Shown: piece by piece, positions 15,960 to 24,447 of the stretch
How the letters are laid out: every line of letters starts with the position of its first letter
Position numbering within the stretch: the first letter of the stretch is position 1
DNA from: Arthrobacter sp. ISL-85
Lineage (GTDB): Bacteria > Actinomycetota > Actinomycetes > Actinomycetales > Micrococcaceae
Length of the DNA stretch: 64,000 nt
Assembly: GCF_018613675.1 (NCBI RefSeq)
Contig: NZ_JAGGPQ010000016.1
Coordinates: 62,001-126,000 of the forward strand
Direction: 5' to 3'
Notes under the pieces: generated by a model
Seen by the model: only the letters and a program-made list of their open reading frames with translations
Told to the model about the DNA's origin: nothing
Databases searched by the model: none
Position numbers and translations under genes: made by a program

Positions 15960-17600
15960 TTGAGTTGGGCGTCCCTGGCGCCGCGGCTCCGGCTCGGACG
16001 GCGTTTCACCACGCTGACCGCCCAGATCCTCCTGGCCTCGCTGTCGCTGCTGCTCTTCACCGTGGTCCTGGGCGGCTTTCTTTACTCGATCATCAGCAAC
16101 CAGACTCTGGACCAGCAGTACCAGTTGCGTGCCCTGGGCATTGCGGCCACCACCGCACAGATGCCGGAAATCCGCTCCGCGCTGGCTGCAGGGGATCCGG
16201 ACCATGCCATCGACGGCATCGCCCATGAAGTAATGGCCGCTGCCAGGCCCGACTACGTGGTGGTCAGCGATGCGGAAGGCACGCGGTTCTCGCACCCGGA
16301 CCCGGCGTTGATTGGCCGCAAACTGGAGGAACCGGTGGCGGTCCTCGATGGCCAAACCCACGTGGGTTTCGACCCCGGAAGCCTTGGCCGGTCTGCCAAC
16401 GCCAAGGCCCCGGTCTTTGGCGCCAACGGCGTGGTCATCGGCCAAGTGTCGGTGGGGATAGAGGACACCCAGGTCCTCAGCAACCAAATGCAGAACATCT
16501 GGCTTATCACCGGCTTCTCAGCGCTGGTCCTTGCCCTTGGAGTCGCCGGTTCGCTGCTGCTCTCCCGGCGCATCAAACGTGTCACCTTCGACTTGGAGCC
16601 GGCCGAGATTGCTTCGCTGCTGCAGGAACGCGAGGCGTTGCTGCACGGAATCCGGGAGGGCGTCGTCGGGCTGGACGACGACGGCAAAGTGACGGTGATC
16701 AACGAGGAGGCCCGGAGGCTCCTGCACCTCGAGGGGGAAGCCTTGGGGAAGCCCATCACCGACCTGCTTCCGCACGGCCGGCTGCGGTCCCTGTTTGCCG
16801 GGCGGCTGCCCGGCGCAGACCAAGTGGCCCTGACCGAGGACGCCCTGCTGGTTGTCAACCGGATGCCCGTGGCCACCGCCGGGCGCACCATCGGTTCGGT
16901 GGTCACGCTTCGGGACCGCACCGAGATTGAAGGGCTGGTGCGGGACCTTCATTCCATCCAAGGCCTCATGGAGGCAATGCGGGCGCTCGAACACGAGTAC
17001 GCCAACCGGCTCCACATCGTGGACGGCCTGCTGGAGATGGGGAACCTGGACCAGGCCAAACGATACGTCTCACAGGTCTCCACCATGTCCAGATCGCTGG
17101 GCGAACGGCTGCGCGCCACGATTGCCCCGCCGGAACTTGCGGCCTTGCTGCTGGCCAAGGTGGCGGTCGCCGCCGAACAGGACGTGCAGATGGAGGTAAC
17201 GGCGGACTCCCGGCTGGAACATCCGGAGGTTGACCACACAGATTTGGTGACCATCGTGGGCAACCTCCTCGACAACGCGGTGGACGCACTGTCCAATACG
17301 CCGCGGCCGCGCCTTGTGACGGTACAGTTCGACGACGCGGACGGTGTATTCATTGCCGTCCGCGACAACGGCCCCGGCGTACCGGCGGACAAGATCGACC
17401 AGGTCATGGTGGACGGGTACTCCACGAAGGACCCGCGGCCGGGGATGCGGCGCGGCATCGGGCTGGCCCTGGTGAGCAGGATTGTGCGAAGGGCAGGGGG
17501 GACACTGGACGTGTTCCCTGGGCCCGGCGGTAATTTTGAGGTGTGGCTTCCGGCAAAGACGCCGGCAGCAGTTGAAGACAGGAGCGCGGGCGTTGATTAA
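15960..17600 (+). CDS. CitA/DcuS-family sensor histidine kinase
   Basis: 546 residues from a TTG start (15960) with an AGGGGGC site upstream. Membrane segment at about 20-45, an extracytoplasmic CitA/DcuS-type sensing domain (about 50-175), a second membrane segment (about 180-203), a cytoplasmic PAS domain (about 220-325), then RALEHEYANRLH with the phosphoacceptor His345. The ATPase domain has N-box NLLDNAVDAL, DNGPGVP and GIGLAL. Known members sense citrate or C4-dicarboxylates outside the cell; here the target transporter is the divergent NMT1-like ABC importer, so the ligand may differ. It overlaps the regulator gene by 8 bp. Confidence 0.92.
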   Translation: MSWASLAPRLRLGRRFTTLTAQILLASLSLLLFTVVLGGFLYSIISNQTLDQQYQLRALGIAATTAQMPEIRSALAAGDPDHAIDGIAHEVMAAARPDYVVVSDAEGTRFSHPDPALIGRKLEEPVAVLDGQTHVGFDPGSLGRSANAKAPVFGANGVVIGQVSVGIEDTQVLSNQMQNIWLITGFSALVLALGVAGSLLLSRRIKRVTFDLEPAEIASLLQEREALLHGIREGVVGLDDDGKVTVINEEARRLLHLEGEALGKPITDLLPHGRLRSLFAGRLPGADQVALTEDALLVVNRMPVATAGRTIGSVVTLRDRTEIEGLVRDLHSIQGLMEAMRALEHEYANRLHIVDGLLEMGNLDQAKRYVSQVSTMSRSLGERLRATIAPPELAALLLAKVAVAAEQDVQMEVTADSRLEHPEVDHTDLVTIVGNLLDNAVDALSNTPRPRLVTVQFDDADGVFIAVRDNGPGVPADKIDQVMVDGYSTKDPRPGMRRGIGLALVSRIVRRAGGTLDVFPGPGGNFEVWLPAKTPAAVEDRSAGVD

Positions 17601-18261
17601 GACGCTGGTAGTGGACGACGATTTCCGGGTTGCGGCTATCCACGCCGCACGGGTGGCCCGGGTGGACGGGTTCGAGTGCGTGGGCCAGGTGTACAGTGCG
17701 GCAGCGGCGCGGCAAGCAATTGCGCAGCTGAATCCTGACCTGCTCCTGCTGGACATCCACTTGCCGGACGAGGATGGGCTTTCCCTCCTGCGGTCCCTGC
17801 AGGCAGCCGGAAAACAGGTTGATTGCATTGTCATTACGGCAGCCCAGGACTTGGCGACCGTCAAGTCAGCGATGACCAGCGGAGCCGTGTACTACCTTGT
17901 TAAGCCCTTTGGGTTTGACCGGCTTCGCACGCAGTTGGAGGCCTACCGGAAGTGGCGGGAAGAGTTGGAATCGGCGTCGACAGCCAGCCAGGCAACCATT
18001 GACAGCCTCTACAAGGCCCGTTTGGCCGGGATCAAGGCGGTTGCTCCGGCACCACGGCTGCAACCCACCATGCAGAAAGTGTTCGACGCCGTCCGTGCAG
18101 CCCGCGGGCCGGTTAACGCTGCCGAAATTGCCGAGCAACTCGGCGTCAGCCGGCCGACTGCCCAGCGTTACCTGAGCACGCTGGAACGCAAGGGCCTCCT
18201 GGTCCTGGACCTCGCCTACGGCAATACCGGGCGGCCTTTGAATTCCTACACCATTTCATGA
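17593..18261 (+). CDS. CitB/DcuR-family response regulator
   Basis: 222 residues. The receiver domain (about 1-120) has acidic pocket Asp8-Asp10, phosphoacceptor Asp54 (LLLDIHLPDEDG), the Thr in VITAAQ and the conserved Lys of LVKPF. A C-terminal helix-turn-helix (about 160-205, AAEIAEQLGVSRPTAQRYL) is typical of the CitB group. The TTG at 17593 is chosen because AGGAG lies 9 nt upstream and it gives the family N-terminus MIKTLVVDDD. It is translationally coupled to the kinase and probably controls the divergent importer. Confidence 0.92.
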   Translation: MIKTLVVDDDFRVAAIHAARVARVDGFECVGQVYSAAAARQAIAQLNPDLLLLDIHLPDEDGLSLLRSLQAAGKQVDCIVITAAQDLATVKSAMTSGAVYYLVKPFGFDRLRTQLEAYRKWREELESASTASQATIDSLYKARLAGIKAVAPAPRLQPTMQKVFDAVRAARGPVNAAEIAEQLGVSRPTAQRYLSTLERKGLLVLDLAYGNTGRPLNSYTIS

Positions 18262-18450
18262 GGCGGGCCGGAGGTTCCGTGTGCGCAGCCAAGGGTGCTG
18301 GTTGGATAGAAGTGCAGGTCAGGGGCCAGTTGAACTTTCAAATAACTTGAGCCTTTGTTGACTCTTTACCCCCTCACTTTTTGAGGTTGGCCCTGCAAAG
18401 TTGTCCTCAGTTAGACCACAGCGCACCAACCAAGTCTGAGGGGACACATC

Positions 18451-18984
18451 ATGAAGAACAGCACTTTGATCAAGGGAACCGCTGCCATCGCCGTTGGCGC
18501 CGCATTGCTGCTGGGCGGCGGGGGCACCCTGGCCAACTGGAACGCTGAAGCTACCGCCGCACCGGGCACCATCGTTTCCGGCGACCTGAACGTCACAACG
18601 GGCAGCGGCACATGGACAGACCGTTCCGGCAATCCCGTCAACATCGCAGCCTACAAGGTAGTTCCGGGCGACAAGCTCACCTTCACCCAGACCCTCAATG
18701 TAACGTTGGTCGGCGACAAGATGGCCGCCAACGTGGCTACTACCGGCACCGCAACCAACGGCTTCACCCCGGCCAATGTGTCGGTCTCCGCACCTGTCCT
18801 GACCGTAGGCGGTACGGCTGTCTCCAACCCGCTCAAGCCCACGGGTTCCATGCAGACCGTCACTGCGACGGTAACTTTCGAGTTCCTGTCCACCACGACA
18901 GGCCGCGCGGACACCACCGCGAGCTACAACTTCAACAACGTGGCATTCCAGCTGACCCAGATCACCCAGCCCGGTCTTTCGTAG
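18451..18984 (+). CDS. SipW-type signal exported protein 1 (RER_14450-like)
   Basis: 177 residues. The N-terminus has a short basic start, a hydrophobic core (about 8-28) and the tell-tale tryptophan just after it (TLANWNAEA, Trp30), the pattern of alternate signal peptides processed by SipW/ER-type signal peptidases in Bacillus TasA and actinobacterial relatives. The mature part is Thr/Val-rich, beta-strand-like and lacks cysteine, as in fibre-forming TasA-like proteins. It resembles the actinobacterial RER_14450 family as I remember it. First gene of a four-gene locus with its own peptidase. Assembly into fibres is inferred. Confidence 0.85.
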   Translation: MKNSTLIKGTAAIAVGAALLLGGGGTLANWNAEATAAPGTIVSGDLNVTTGSGTWTDRSGNPVNIAAYKVVPGDKLTFTQTLNVTLVGDKMAANVATTGTATNGFTPANVSVSAPVLTVGGTAVSNPLKPTGSMQTVTATVTFEFLSTTTGRADTTASYNFNNVAFQLTQITQPGLS

Positions 18985-19053
18985 CCTGATATGCCGGGTG
19001 GCCCCAGGGCCACCCGGCCGGCAGCTTCAGGAGACAGGACCAGGAGGAACCAC

Positions 19054-19665
19054 ATGCGTATCAAGCGCTCACTTGAGGCGGCGGCGTTGATCGCCGTAGC
19101 AGTGGTTCTGGGTCTGTTCACGGTGCAGGGAACTTATGCGTTGTGGAACGCCACTGCGGTTGCCGCACCCGGAACCATAAGCTCGGCGTCGTTCGATATG
19201 GCGCTTCAAGCGGTCAACACCGGCACGTCGACCAACATGACGCTCGCGGACGGCAAGACCTCGGCAACCCTGACATTGTCTCCAGCCGGAACGTTGGGTC
19301 CGGGCACTTCGGTGTATGGCGGAGTGGTGGTCACCAACAATACCTTTGCCGGTGGCCAGTTCAACACCGCTATCACGGCAGGACAGCCGGGCGTTGCGAA
19401 CCTCAACGGCGGAGTGCTTGCCACGTACATCACCGTCAGCGCGAAGTTGGCAGCTTCGCCTACGGAATGCAGCGCGTCCACCGGTTATGCGGCGATCGGT
19501 GCGCCAGGGCTCATCTCGCCCGCTGTAGCCAAAACAGGGTCAACCGTGTTCTGCTTCCAGGTCAGCCTCGATCCCAGCGCCCCATCAACAGTGAAAGGAC
19601 AAGCAGTGACAATCCAAACTACACTCACCGCACGTCAGCTCTGCGGGGTGCCCAGTGGCTGCTGA
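19054..19665 (+). CDS. SipW-type signal exported protein 2
   Basis: 203 residues from ATG 19054 with AGGAGGA upstream. The signal has the same layout as protein 1: basic start, hydrophobic core, then TYALWNATA (Trp31) and the shared AAPGTISS. The mature domain is beta-rich, with four cysteines (CSAS, FCFQ, QLCGVPSGC) that could form two disulfides, unlike protein 1. It overlaps the signal peptidase gene by 11 bp, which ties the pair together. Function as matrix or fibre component is inferred from the TasA analogy. Confidence 0.83.
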   Translation: MRIKRSLEAAALIAVAVVLGLFTVQGTYALWNATAVAAPGTISSASFDMALQAVNTGTSTNMTLADGKTSATLTLSPAGTLGPGTSVYGGVVVTNNTFAGGQFNTAITAGQPGVANLNGGVLATYITVSAKLAASPTECSASTGYAAIGAPGLISPAVAKTGSTVFCFQVSLDPSAPSTVKGQAVTIQTTLTARQLCGVPSGC

Positions 19666-20299
19666 TCTGACCGAACGCCTTCTCGGCGGTGCAGCCGAAC
19701 CGTCGAAGCGGTGGACCGGGACTACGGCGCACACCCCGCAAAGTCGAGGCAAACGCAAAGCCGCCTGGGCCGCCGTCGGACGCCTTGCCAGCATGGCCGC
19801 CCTGCTGGTTGCCCTGTTCGCCGCCCTCGTCCTGATCGTGGTACCAGTGGCGACTGGCTCGCAGACCTACACGATCCTGACCAAGTCCATGGCGCAGAAG
19901 TATCCGCCGGGCACCTTCATGGTGATGAAACCCGTGCCGTTTGAAGACCTCAAGTATGGCGATGTGATCACCTTCCAGATCTACTCGGGCCGCCCGGACG
20001 TGGAAACGCACCGGATTGTCGGTTTCGGATCCACCCAGCAGGGCGATAAGACGCTGATCACCAAGGGTGACAACAACGGCGCAAACGATGCCAGCCCCGT
20101 TCGTGCCATCCAGGTCAAGGGAAAACTGTTCTATGCCGTCCCGTACGTGGGTTTCGTGGCGAACTTCCTGGGGAACTCCGACCGGGGGACGTGGACTGTC
20201 GTCGCGGCCGTGGCCCTCATCGGCTACGGAGCCATCACCGTGTACAAGTCCGTCCGCAAGAGCCGCAAGCGCGATGACTTGGCTGCCGAGGCGGGGTAG
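19655..20299 (+). CDS. sipW: SipW/ER-type signal peptidase I (S26B)
   Basis: 214 residues, GTG start overlapping the previous gene. A cytoplasmic N-terminus is followed by a membrane segment (about 46-66), the catalytic domain and a second membrane segment (about 178-200). Instead of the bacterial Ser-Lys dyad it carries the archaeal/ER-type set: Ser78 (TILTKSMAQ), His119 (VETHRIVGF) and Asp139 (ITKGDNN). It is expected to cleave the three neighbouring alternate-signal proteins on the outer face of the membrane. The gene symbol is by analogy with Bacillus. Confidence 0.9.
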   Translation: MAADLTERLLGGAAEPSKRWTGTTAHTPQSRGKRKAAWAAVGRLASMAALLVALFAALVLIVVPVATGSQTYTILTKSMAQKYPPGTFMVMKPVPFEDLKYGDVITFQIYSGRPDVETHRIVGFGSTQQGDKTLITKGDNNGANDASPVRAIQVKGKLFYAVPYVGFVANFLGNSDRGTWTVVAAVALIGYGAITVYKSVRKSRKRDDLAAEAG

Positions 20300-20794
20300 A
20301 TGTTGAAGTTCCGGAACCTTCCAGGTGCGGCGCTCGCCGTCGGGGCCTTCGCGCTCACGGTGCTGCTCGGTATTGGCGGCGCCTCGGCGTCGGCGCTCTG
20401 GCAGCAAAGTGCCACGACGACCATGACGGTCACCGCATCCGGAACCTGGTCCGCGCCAGTGTTCGCTACTCCGGTTTGCAGCAATGTAGACAGCGCCAAC
20501 AAGTACGTCTCACTCGGGTACTCAGGGTTCTCCGAAGCTCCGGCAAAGTTCACCTTCTCGGCAGCCGGAACCAATGGCGTCTACGGGACAAGTGCGGACA
20601 TGGCCGGCCCGTTCGGTACCTCCGGGAGTTTGTCGCTCTTCGGCGACTCCACGATCTTTACCCAAGTCGCCACCACGCCGGCAACGGTGAAGATTGTGGC
20701 AACGTTCTCGGGCGGTGTTCAGGCCACCGCCTACGTGAAGGTGAACCTTGAGATAGGCACAGGCAACAAGAAGATCTACTGCGTTCCGGTCTAG
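20300..20794 (+). CDS. SipW-type signal exported protein 3
   Basis: 164 residues starting immediately after the peptidase stop codon. Hydrophobic segment about 9-32 followed by ASALWQQSA (Trp34), again the SipW-type pattern. The mature part is Ser/Thr/Gly-rich and beta-like, with two cysteines (PVCSNVD, IYCVPV) placed so that one disulfide could close the domain. Sequence differs clearly from proteins 1 and 2, so it may play a different role, such as the minor or anchoring component. Confidence 0.78.
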   Translation: MLKFRNLPGAALAVGAFALTVLLGIGGASASALWQQSATTTMTVTASGTWSAPVFATPVCSNVDSANKYVSLGYSGFSEAPAKFTFSAAGTNGVYGTSADMAGPFGTSGSLSLFGDSTIFTQVATTPATVKIVATFSGGVQATAYVKVNLEIGTGNKKIYCVPV

Positions 20795-20807
20795 ATCAGC
20801 AGGCCGT

Positions 20808-20871
20808 CAGCTCGGCGGAAGAAGGTGCCGCTGCATCCCCCCATGCAGTGGCACCGTCTCCCGCCGAGCTG
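20808..20871. terminator. Large two-tier hairpin after the sipW locus
   Basis: An outer perfect 11-bp stem CAGCTCGGCGG (20808-20818) / (20861-20871) encloses an inner 13-bp stem (20824-20836 / 20843-20855, one G-T pair) with a CCCCCC loop; the two are separated by symmetric 5-nt internal loops. There is no T-tract. It probably ends the sipW operon, but its size also fits an RNA-processing or extragenic-palindrome element. Confidence 0.6.
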
Positions 20872-20993
20872 GCGACGCGCACATTCTTCTCCGACCCGCA
20901 GCGTCCCATGCGCTCCTGAAATGTGGGCCGCGAAAGAGGATATGCGGGTAGGGGGGGCAGCCGGCGGCGCGGGGCGCTCCGTACACTGGCACC

Positions 20994-21371
20994 ATGTCCT
21001 GCCGAATCAGCGAACTGGTCCTGAACTGCGCCGACCCCGAACTGCTTGCGCGGTTCTGGAGTGAGGTCCTTGGTTATGTCGAGCTGGACCGGGAGGAGGG
21101 CGGGATTGAGATCGGTCCACCGGGCGCCGGGTTCGTCGGACTGCAGCCCACGATTTTCCTCAGCCCAAGCACCAATCCCAGGGTGGGAAGGCTTCCGCTG
21201 CACATCGACGTCAACCCGGTGGACCGGGACCAGGACGCTGAGCTGGAACGGCTGCTGGCCCTCGGTGCCCGGCCGGCCGACGTGGGGCAGACCGGCGACG
21301 AGCAGTGGCACGTCCTGCAGGATCCCGAAGGAAACGAGTTCTGCCTGCTGCGCAAACGGCTCGATCGCTGA
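20994..21371 (+). CDS. VOC/glyoxalase-like family protein
   Basis: 125 residues, one vicinal-oxygen-chelate fold of two beta-alpha-beta-beta-beta modules (ISELVLNCADPELLARFWSEV, then LPLHIDVNPVDRD and WHVLQDPEGNEFCLL). The His of LHIDV and the Glu of GNEFCLL sit where metal ligands occur. It resembles the glyoxalase-like domain group used in many actinobacterial hypothetical proteins; the substrate is unknown. A TACACT box (20982-20987) lies 6 nt before the ATG, so it is probably leaderless. Confidence 0.82.
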   Translation: MSCRISELVLNCADPELLARFWSEVLGYVELDREEGGIEIGPPGAGFVGLQPTIFLSPSTNPRVGRLPLHIDVNPVDRDQDAELERLLALGARPADVGQTGDEQWHVLQDPEGNEFCLLRKRLDR

Positions 21372-21586
21372 AACACTATCCCTCCGGGCAGGAACTGAAA
21401 GCGCGTGAAGGGTGAGTACCTGGCGGCGCCCACTTCAAAACGCCGCCCAGGCACCTGCAACTATTCACTGCACCAATCAAGGGTGGGGACTCCAAATCCT
21501 CAAGGTTGCCTCAAGACTTCCCGACAGTACGCAGGAGCAATCGACGCAGGCTTGGCTGGTCATGAGATGTCCCACAACGGCCCTTG

Positions 21587-21715
21587 GTAGGCGCAGTAAG
21601 CCGTATTGCAGAAGGCAACGGCTGCACCCCGGGCCAGGTCGCGCTGGCCTGGGCCACGCTTCCCGTCCAGGGCGCCCGCTACGCCGACGCCGCGGAGGCC
21701 AGGACCAACCGCTAA
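21587..21715 (+). pseudogene. Remnant of an aldo/keto reductase C-terminus
   Basis: This frame reads AVSRIAEGNGCTPGQVALAW, the typical aldo/keto reductase block before the NADP-binding loop, then jumps to PVQGARYADAAEARTNR and a stop. The normal stretch between ALAW and PxxGAR is shortened and no start or N-terminal barrel is present, so this is a decayed gene. The rest of the 447-bp gap around it (21372-21818) holds nothing else I can recognise. Confidence 0.6.
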
Positions 21716-21818
21716 AATCTGGGCCAAAGGTCCTTACGGGGCAGGCGCGCGGCCGCTACATTGTAGCTACTCATGCTGGCGCCTCCCCACACCAGCCCAT
21801 CGCGACTGAGGTACCACC

Positions 21819-22136
21819 ATGGAGCTCTTCAGCGACAAACCAGCAATCGCCGCGGCCGCCCTCACAAGGCTCGTTGCCGCGGATGCCAAGGCAAGGAGCC
21901 TGCCCCCCGACCGCCTCCAGGCATACCTCAGCGACCTCGTGGTCCGGAATGGACCCAGCATCCTGGAGGAACTGGCCATCGAACTGGCCCGCCAGCACCT
22001 TGCGACCCTGGACAGGCTTGCCAAGGCAACCGGACGGCCGGCCGCCCGCTACCTTGACGACATTGAGCTTGCAGCAGCCATGGGCGAAAGCATGGGACGG
22101 GATGCGCCGGACGTGGGTGACACCGATAACACGTGA
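21819..22136 (+). CDS. Hypothetical protein, 105 residues
   Basis: ATG preceded by GAGGT at 8 nt. The protein is almost wholly helical (PAIAAAALTRLVAADAKARS, then LEELAIELARQHLATLDRLA) with an acidic C-terminal tail. No membrane segment, cysteine or catalytic motif is visible, and I do not recognise a family. It lies 82 bp before the C26 hydrolase gene and might be cotranscribed. Confidence 0.6.
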   Translation: MELFSDKPAIAAAALTRLVAADAKARSLPPDRLQAYLSDLVVRNGPSILEELAIELARQHLATLDRLAKATGRPAARYLDDIELAAAMGESMGRDAPDVGDTDNT

Positions 22137-22218
22137 TGTTGACCCAGCCGAAACATTCCGGCGCCCCTTCTCCCGTAACCTTAAATGCAGGACTTTTCAG
22201 GGAAGGACCCATCAGAGC

Positions 22219-23058
22219 ATGGAAACCACGGACACCGTCGTGAAGCCCGTCATCGGGCTCAGCACTTACCTCGAGCAGGCGGACACCGCCGGCTGTGGTG
22301 CCCTCAGTGCCGCCTTCCTGCCGGAAACTTACCTCGCGCCGATTATTGCCGCCGGCGGCATCCCCACCCTGCTTCCGCCCCAGCCCGTGGCGCAGGGCGT
22401 GATCGAAATCCTGGTAAGCCGGCTGGACGGCCTGCTGATTCCGGGCGGCTGGGACGTGGACCCGGCCCTCTACGGACAGGAACCACACCCGCGCACTGAC
22501 CAGCCGCGGCCCGAACGGGACGCCTGGGAACAGGCCCTGATCCGGGAGGCACTCCGACAGGACGTCCCGCTGCTGTGCATCTGCCGCGGTGAGCAGTTGC
22601 TGAACGTGACCCTGGGCGGCACGCTGCACCAGCATCTGCCCGAAGTGGTTGGGCACGGCGAGCACCAGCTGGGCGGCTTCCAGTACAACCGGATCCCGGT
22701 GGAAGTACGGCCGGAATCCCAGCTCGCGCAGCTGATAGGTGCCGATATCCAGCTGGTTCCAGTGGCCCACCACCAGGCTGTGGACAAGCTGGGCGAGGGC
22801 CTGGTGGCATCGGCGTGGACGGAAGAGCACGTGGTGGAGGCCATCGAATATCCCCCGGCCACTTTCGCCATGGGCATTCAGTGGCACCCCGAGGAACTGT
22901 CTGAGGACTACGGGCTCTTCCAGGGGTTCGTCGAAGCAGCCCGGGCGAAGTACCTGTCCCGCCTGCGCCCGGCAACGCCGTCGTCCGTTGCTGACTCACC
23001 CGCGTCTTTCCTGGCAACTTCAGTCCCGGCGATCTCGGTGAACCCGGAAGCCTTCTGA
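22219..23058 (+). CDS. Class I glutamine-amidotransferase-like gamma-glutamyl hydrolase (peptidase C26, PuuD-like)
   Basis: 279 residues. The nucleophile is Cys122 in LLCICRGEQLLNV, and the His-Glu pair is in QWHPE (His223, Glu225). The long LLIPGGWDVDPALYGQ segment is typical of gamma-glutamyl-GABA hydrolases (PuuD) in polyamine catabolism. The ATG at 22219 has AAGGA at a loose 13 nt. The C-terminal 30 residues after GLFQGFVEAARAKYL look disordered. It heads a same-strand group with a GCS2 ligase, decarboxylase-like enzyme, amidotransferase and dipeptidase, so gamma-glutamyl compounds are its likely substrates. Confidence 0.88.
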   Translation: METTDTVVKPVIGLSTYLEQADTAGCGALSAAFLPETYLAPIIAAGGIPTLLPPQPVAQGVIEILVSRLDGLLIPGGWDVDPALYGQEPHPRTDQPRPERDAWEQALIREALRQDVPLLCICRGEQLLNVTLGGTLHQHLPEVVGHGEHQLGGFQYNRIPVEVRPESQLAQLIGADIQLVPVAHHQAVDKLGEGLVASAWTEEHVVEAIEYPPATFAMGIQWHPEELSEDYGLFQGFVEAARAKYLSRLRPATPSSVADSPASFLATSVPAISVNPEAF

Positions 23059-23128
23059 CCTGCTGGAACTCCGCGAAAGCTGCCGGGAGAGCCGGGTTAT
23101 GGCGTCACCCATCCTTGCGGTAAAGAAA

Positions 23129-23148
23129 TAAGCATGCTTAGTATATGG
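23129..23148 (+). promoter_or_regulatory. Shared 20-bp palindromic motif, copy 1 (upstream of GCS2 gene)
   Basis: TAAGCATGCTTAGTATATGG begins with a perfect 12-bp palindrome (23129-23140). It matches 17 of 20 bases of the element at 35570-35589 in front of the NRAMP-like gene. Both lie about 55-70 bp before the start codon. The shared extension beyond the palindrome suggests an operator fused to a promoter element. No matching regulator is encoded beside either copy. Confidence 0.6.
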
Positions 23149-23199
23149 AAGTGAGGTGAAGCAAGAGCCCTACTATTGCTGGCCTGGGAGTAGTGTGCG

Positions 23200-24429
23200 A
23201 TGACGCGCAGAGTGGGTGTTGAAGAAGAGTTCCTCATAGTCGACGGCGCCAACGGCCACCCCGTGGCGTTGGGGCAGGTGATGCAGCGGGTGTCGGAGTA
23301 CCCCAACCTCAGCAGCGAAATGAAGCAGGAACAGATAGAAACCTGTACGCTTCCCAGGCTGACCCTCGCGGAAATTTCCCAGGACATCGTGGCGGGCCGC
23401 AGGAACGCCGACGCCCTGGCCCGGCTGGCCGGTGCGAGGGCAGTTGCGCTGGCGACGTCTCCGCTGCCCGTTGACTCGACGGTGGCGCCCGGTGAACGCT
23501 GCGGCCAGCTCATGGCACGGTATGGGCTGACCGCGGTGGAGCAGCTTACCTGCGGCTGCCACGTGCACGTGGAGATCGAATCGGACGAGGAAGGCGCGGC
23601 CATCCTGGACCGCATCCGGATCTGGCTGCCGGTACTGCAGGCCATCGCCTCCAACTCGCCGTTCTGGAACGGCAACGATTCGGGCTATGCGGGCTACCGC
23701 TCCCAGGCGTGGAACCGTTGGCCCACCACCGGGCCCAGCGGGATTTTTGGGTCGGCCGCCGCCTACCACGCCCACGTCCGGCAAATCCTGGGCTCCGGGG
23801 TCCCCCTGGACAAGGCAAGCCTTTACTTTGACGCCCGGCTCAGCGACCGCCACCCCACTGTTGAAGTCCGGATCGCGGACGTCTGCCTCTTTGCGGACGA
23901 CGCGGTCCTGGTGGCCGCACTGGTGCGGGCGTTGGCAGAGACAGCAGCCAGGCAATGGCGCGACGGCGTGTCCCCGGCACCGGTGCCCACGGCCCAGGTG
24001 CGCCTCGCCTCCTGGCAAGCCAGCCGGTTTGGCCTGGAAAGCGACCTTATCCATCCCGCACTGGGCGAGCCGCGGCCGGCCTCCGACGTGCTTTCCGCAC
24101 TGCTGGATTACGTCCGCCCCGTGCTGGCGGAACAGGGCGAACTGGAAACAGTGGAGTTGCTGCTGTTCCAGGTGATGGCCAGGGGGACGGGGGCCGTGGC
24201 CCAGCGCGAGGTATTCGCCCGCACCGGCAGCCTGGCCGCCATGATTGCCCAGGCCATCCACAGCACTGCCCTGCCCGCCATGGCCCATCACCGGCAGGAC
24301 GACCAAGCTCCCGAACCCAATCCCGCCCTAGCAACTCCCGACCCCAATCCCGCCCCGCCCGATCCCGTCCGCGGCCAGGCGCCGGACCACGGTCAAGGTA
24401 CCGCGGTCCTGGACAACCAGCCCCTCTAA
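23200..24429 (+). CDS. Carboxylate-amine ligase, GCS2/YbdK family
   Basis: 409 residues. ATP-dependent ligases of this family join the carboxyl group of glutamate (or another acid) to an amine such as cysteine. Family features are VGVEEEFLIVD at the N-terminus, TCGCHVHVEIESDEE, and the GYRSQAWNRWPTTGP block. The C-terminal 45 residues are a Pro/Asn/Asp-rich disordered tail with repeated PNPA-like units. ATG 23200 has GGGAG about 8 nt upstream. The PLP enzyme follows 18 bp later. Whether it makes gamma-glutamylcysteine or a gamma-glutamyl amine is open; the neighbours favour the latter. Confidence 0.88.
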   Translation: MTRRVGVEEEFLIVDGANGHPVALGQVMQRVSEYPNLSSEMKQEQIETCTLPRLTLAEISQDIVAGRRNADALARLAGARAVALATSPLPVDSTVAPGERCGQLMARYGLTAVEQLTCGCHVHVEIESDEEGAAILDRIRIWLPVLQAIASNSPFWNGNDSGYAGYRSQAWNRWPTTGPSGIFGSAAAYHAHVRQILGSGVPLDKASLYFDARLSDRHPTVEVRIADVCLFADDAVLVAALVRALAETAARQWRDGVSPAPVPTAQVRLASWQASRFGLESDLIHPALGEPRPASDVLSALLDYVRPVLAEQGELETVELLLFQVMARGTGAVAQREVFARTGSLAAMIAQAIHSTALPAMAHHRQDDQAPEPNPALATPDPNPAPPDPVRGQAPDHGQGTAVLDNQPL

Positions 24430-24447
24430 CCGACGCAGGAGGTCCCC

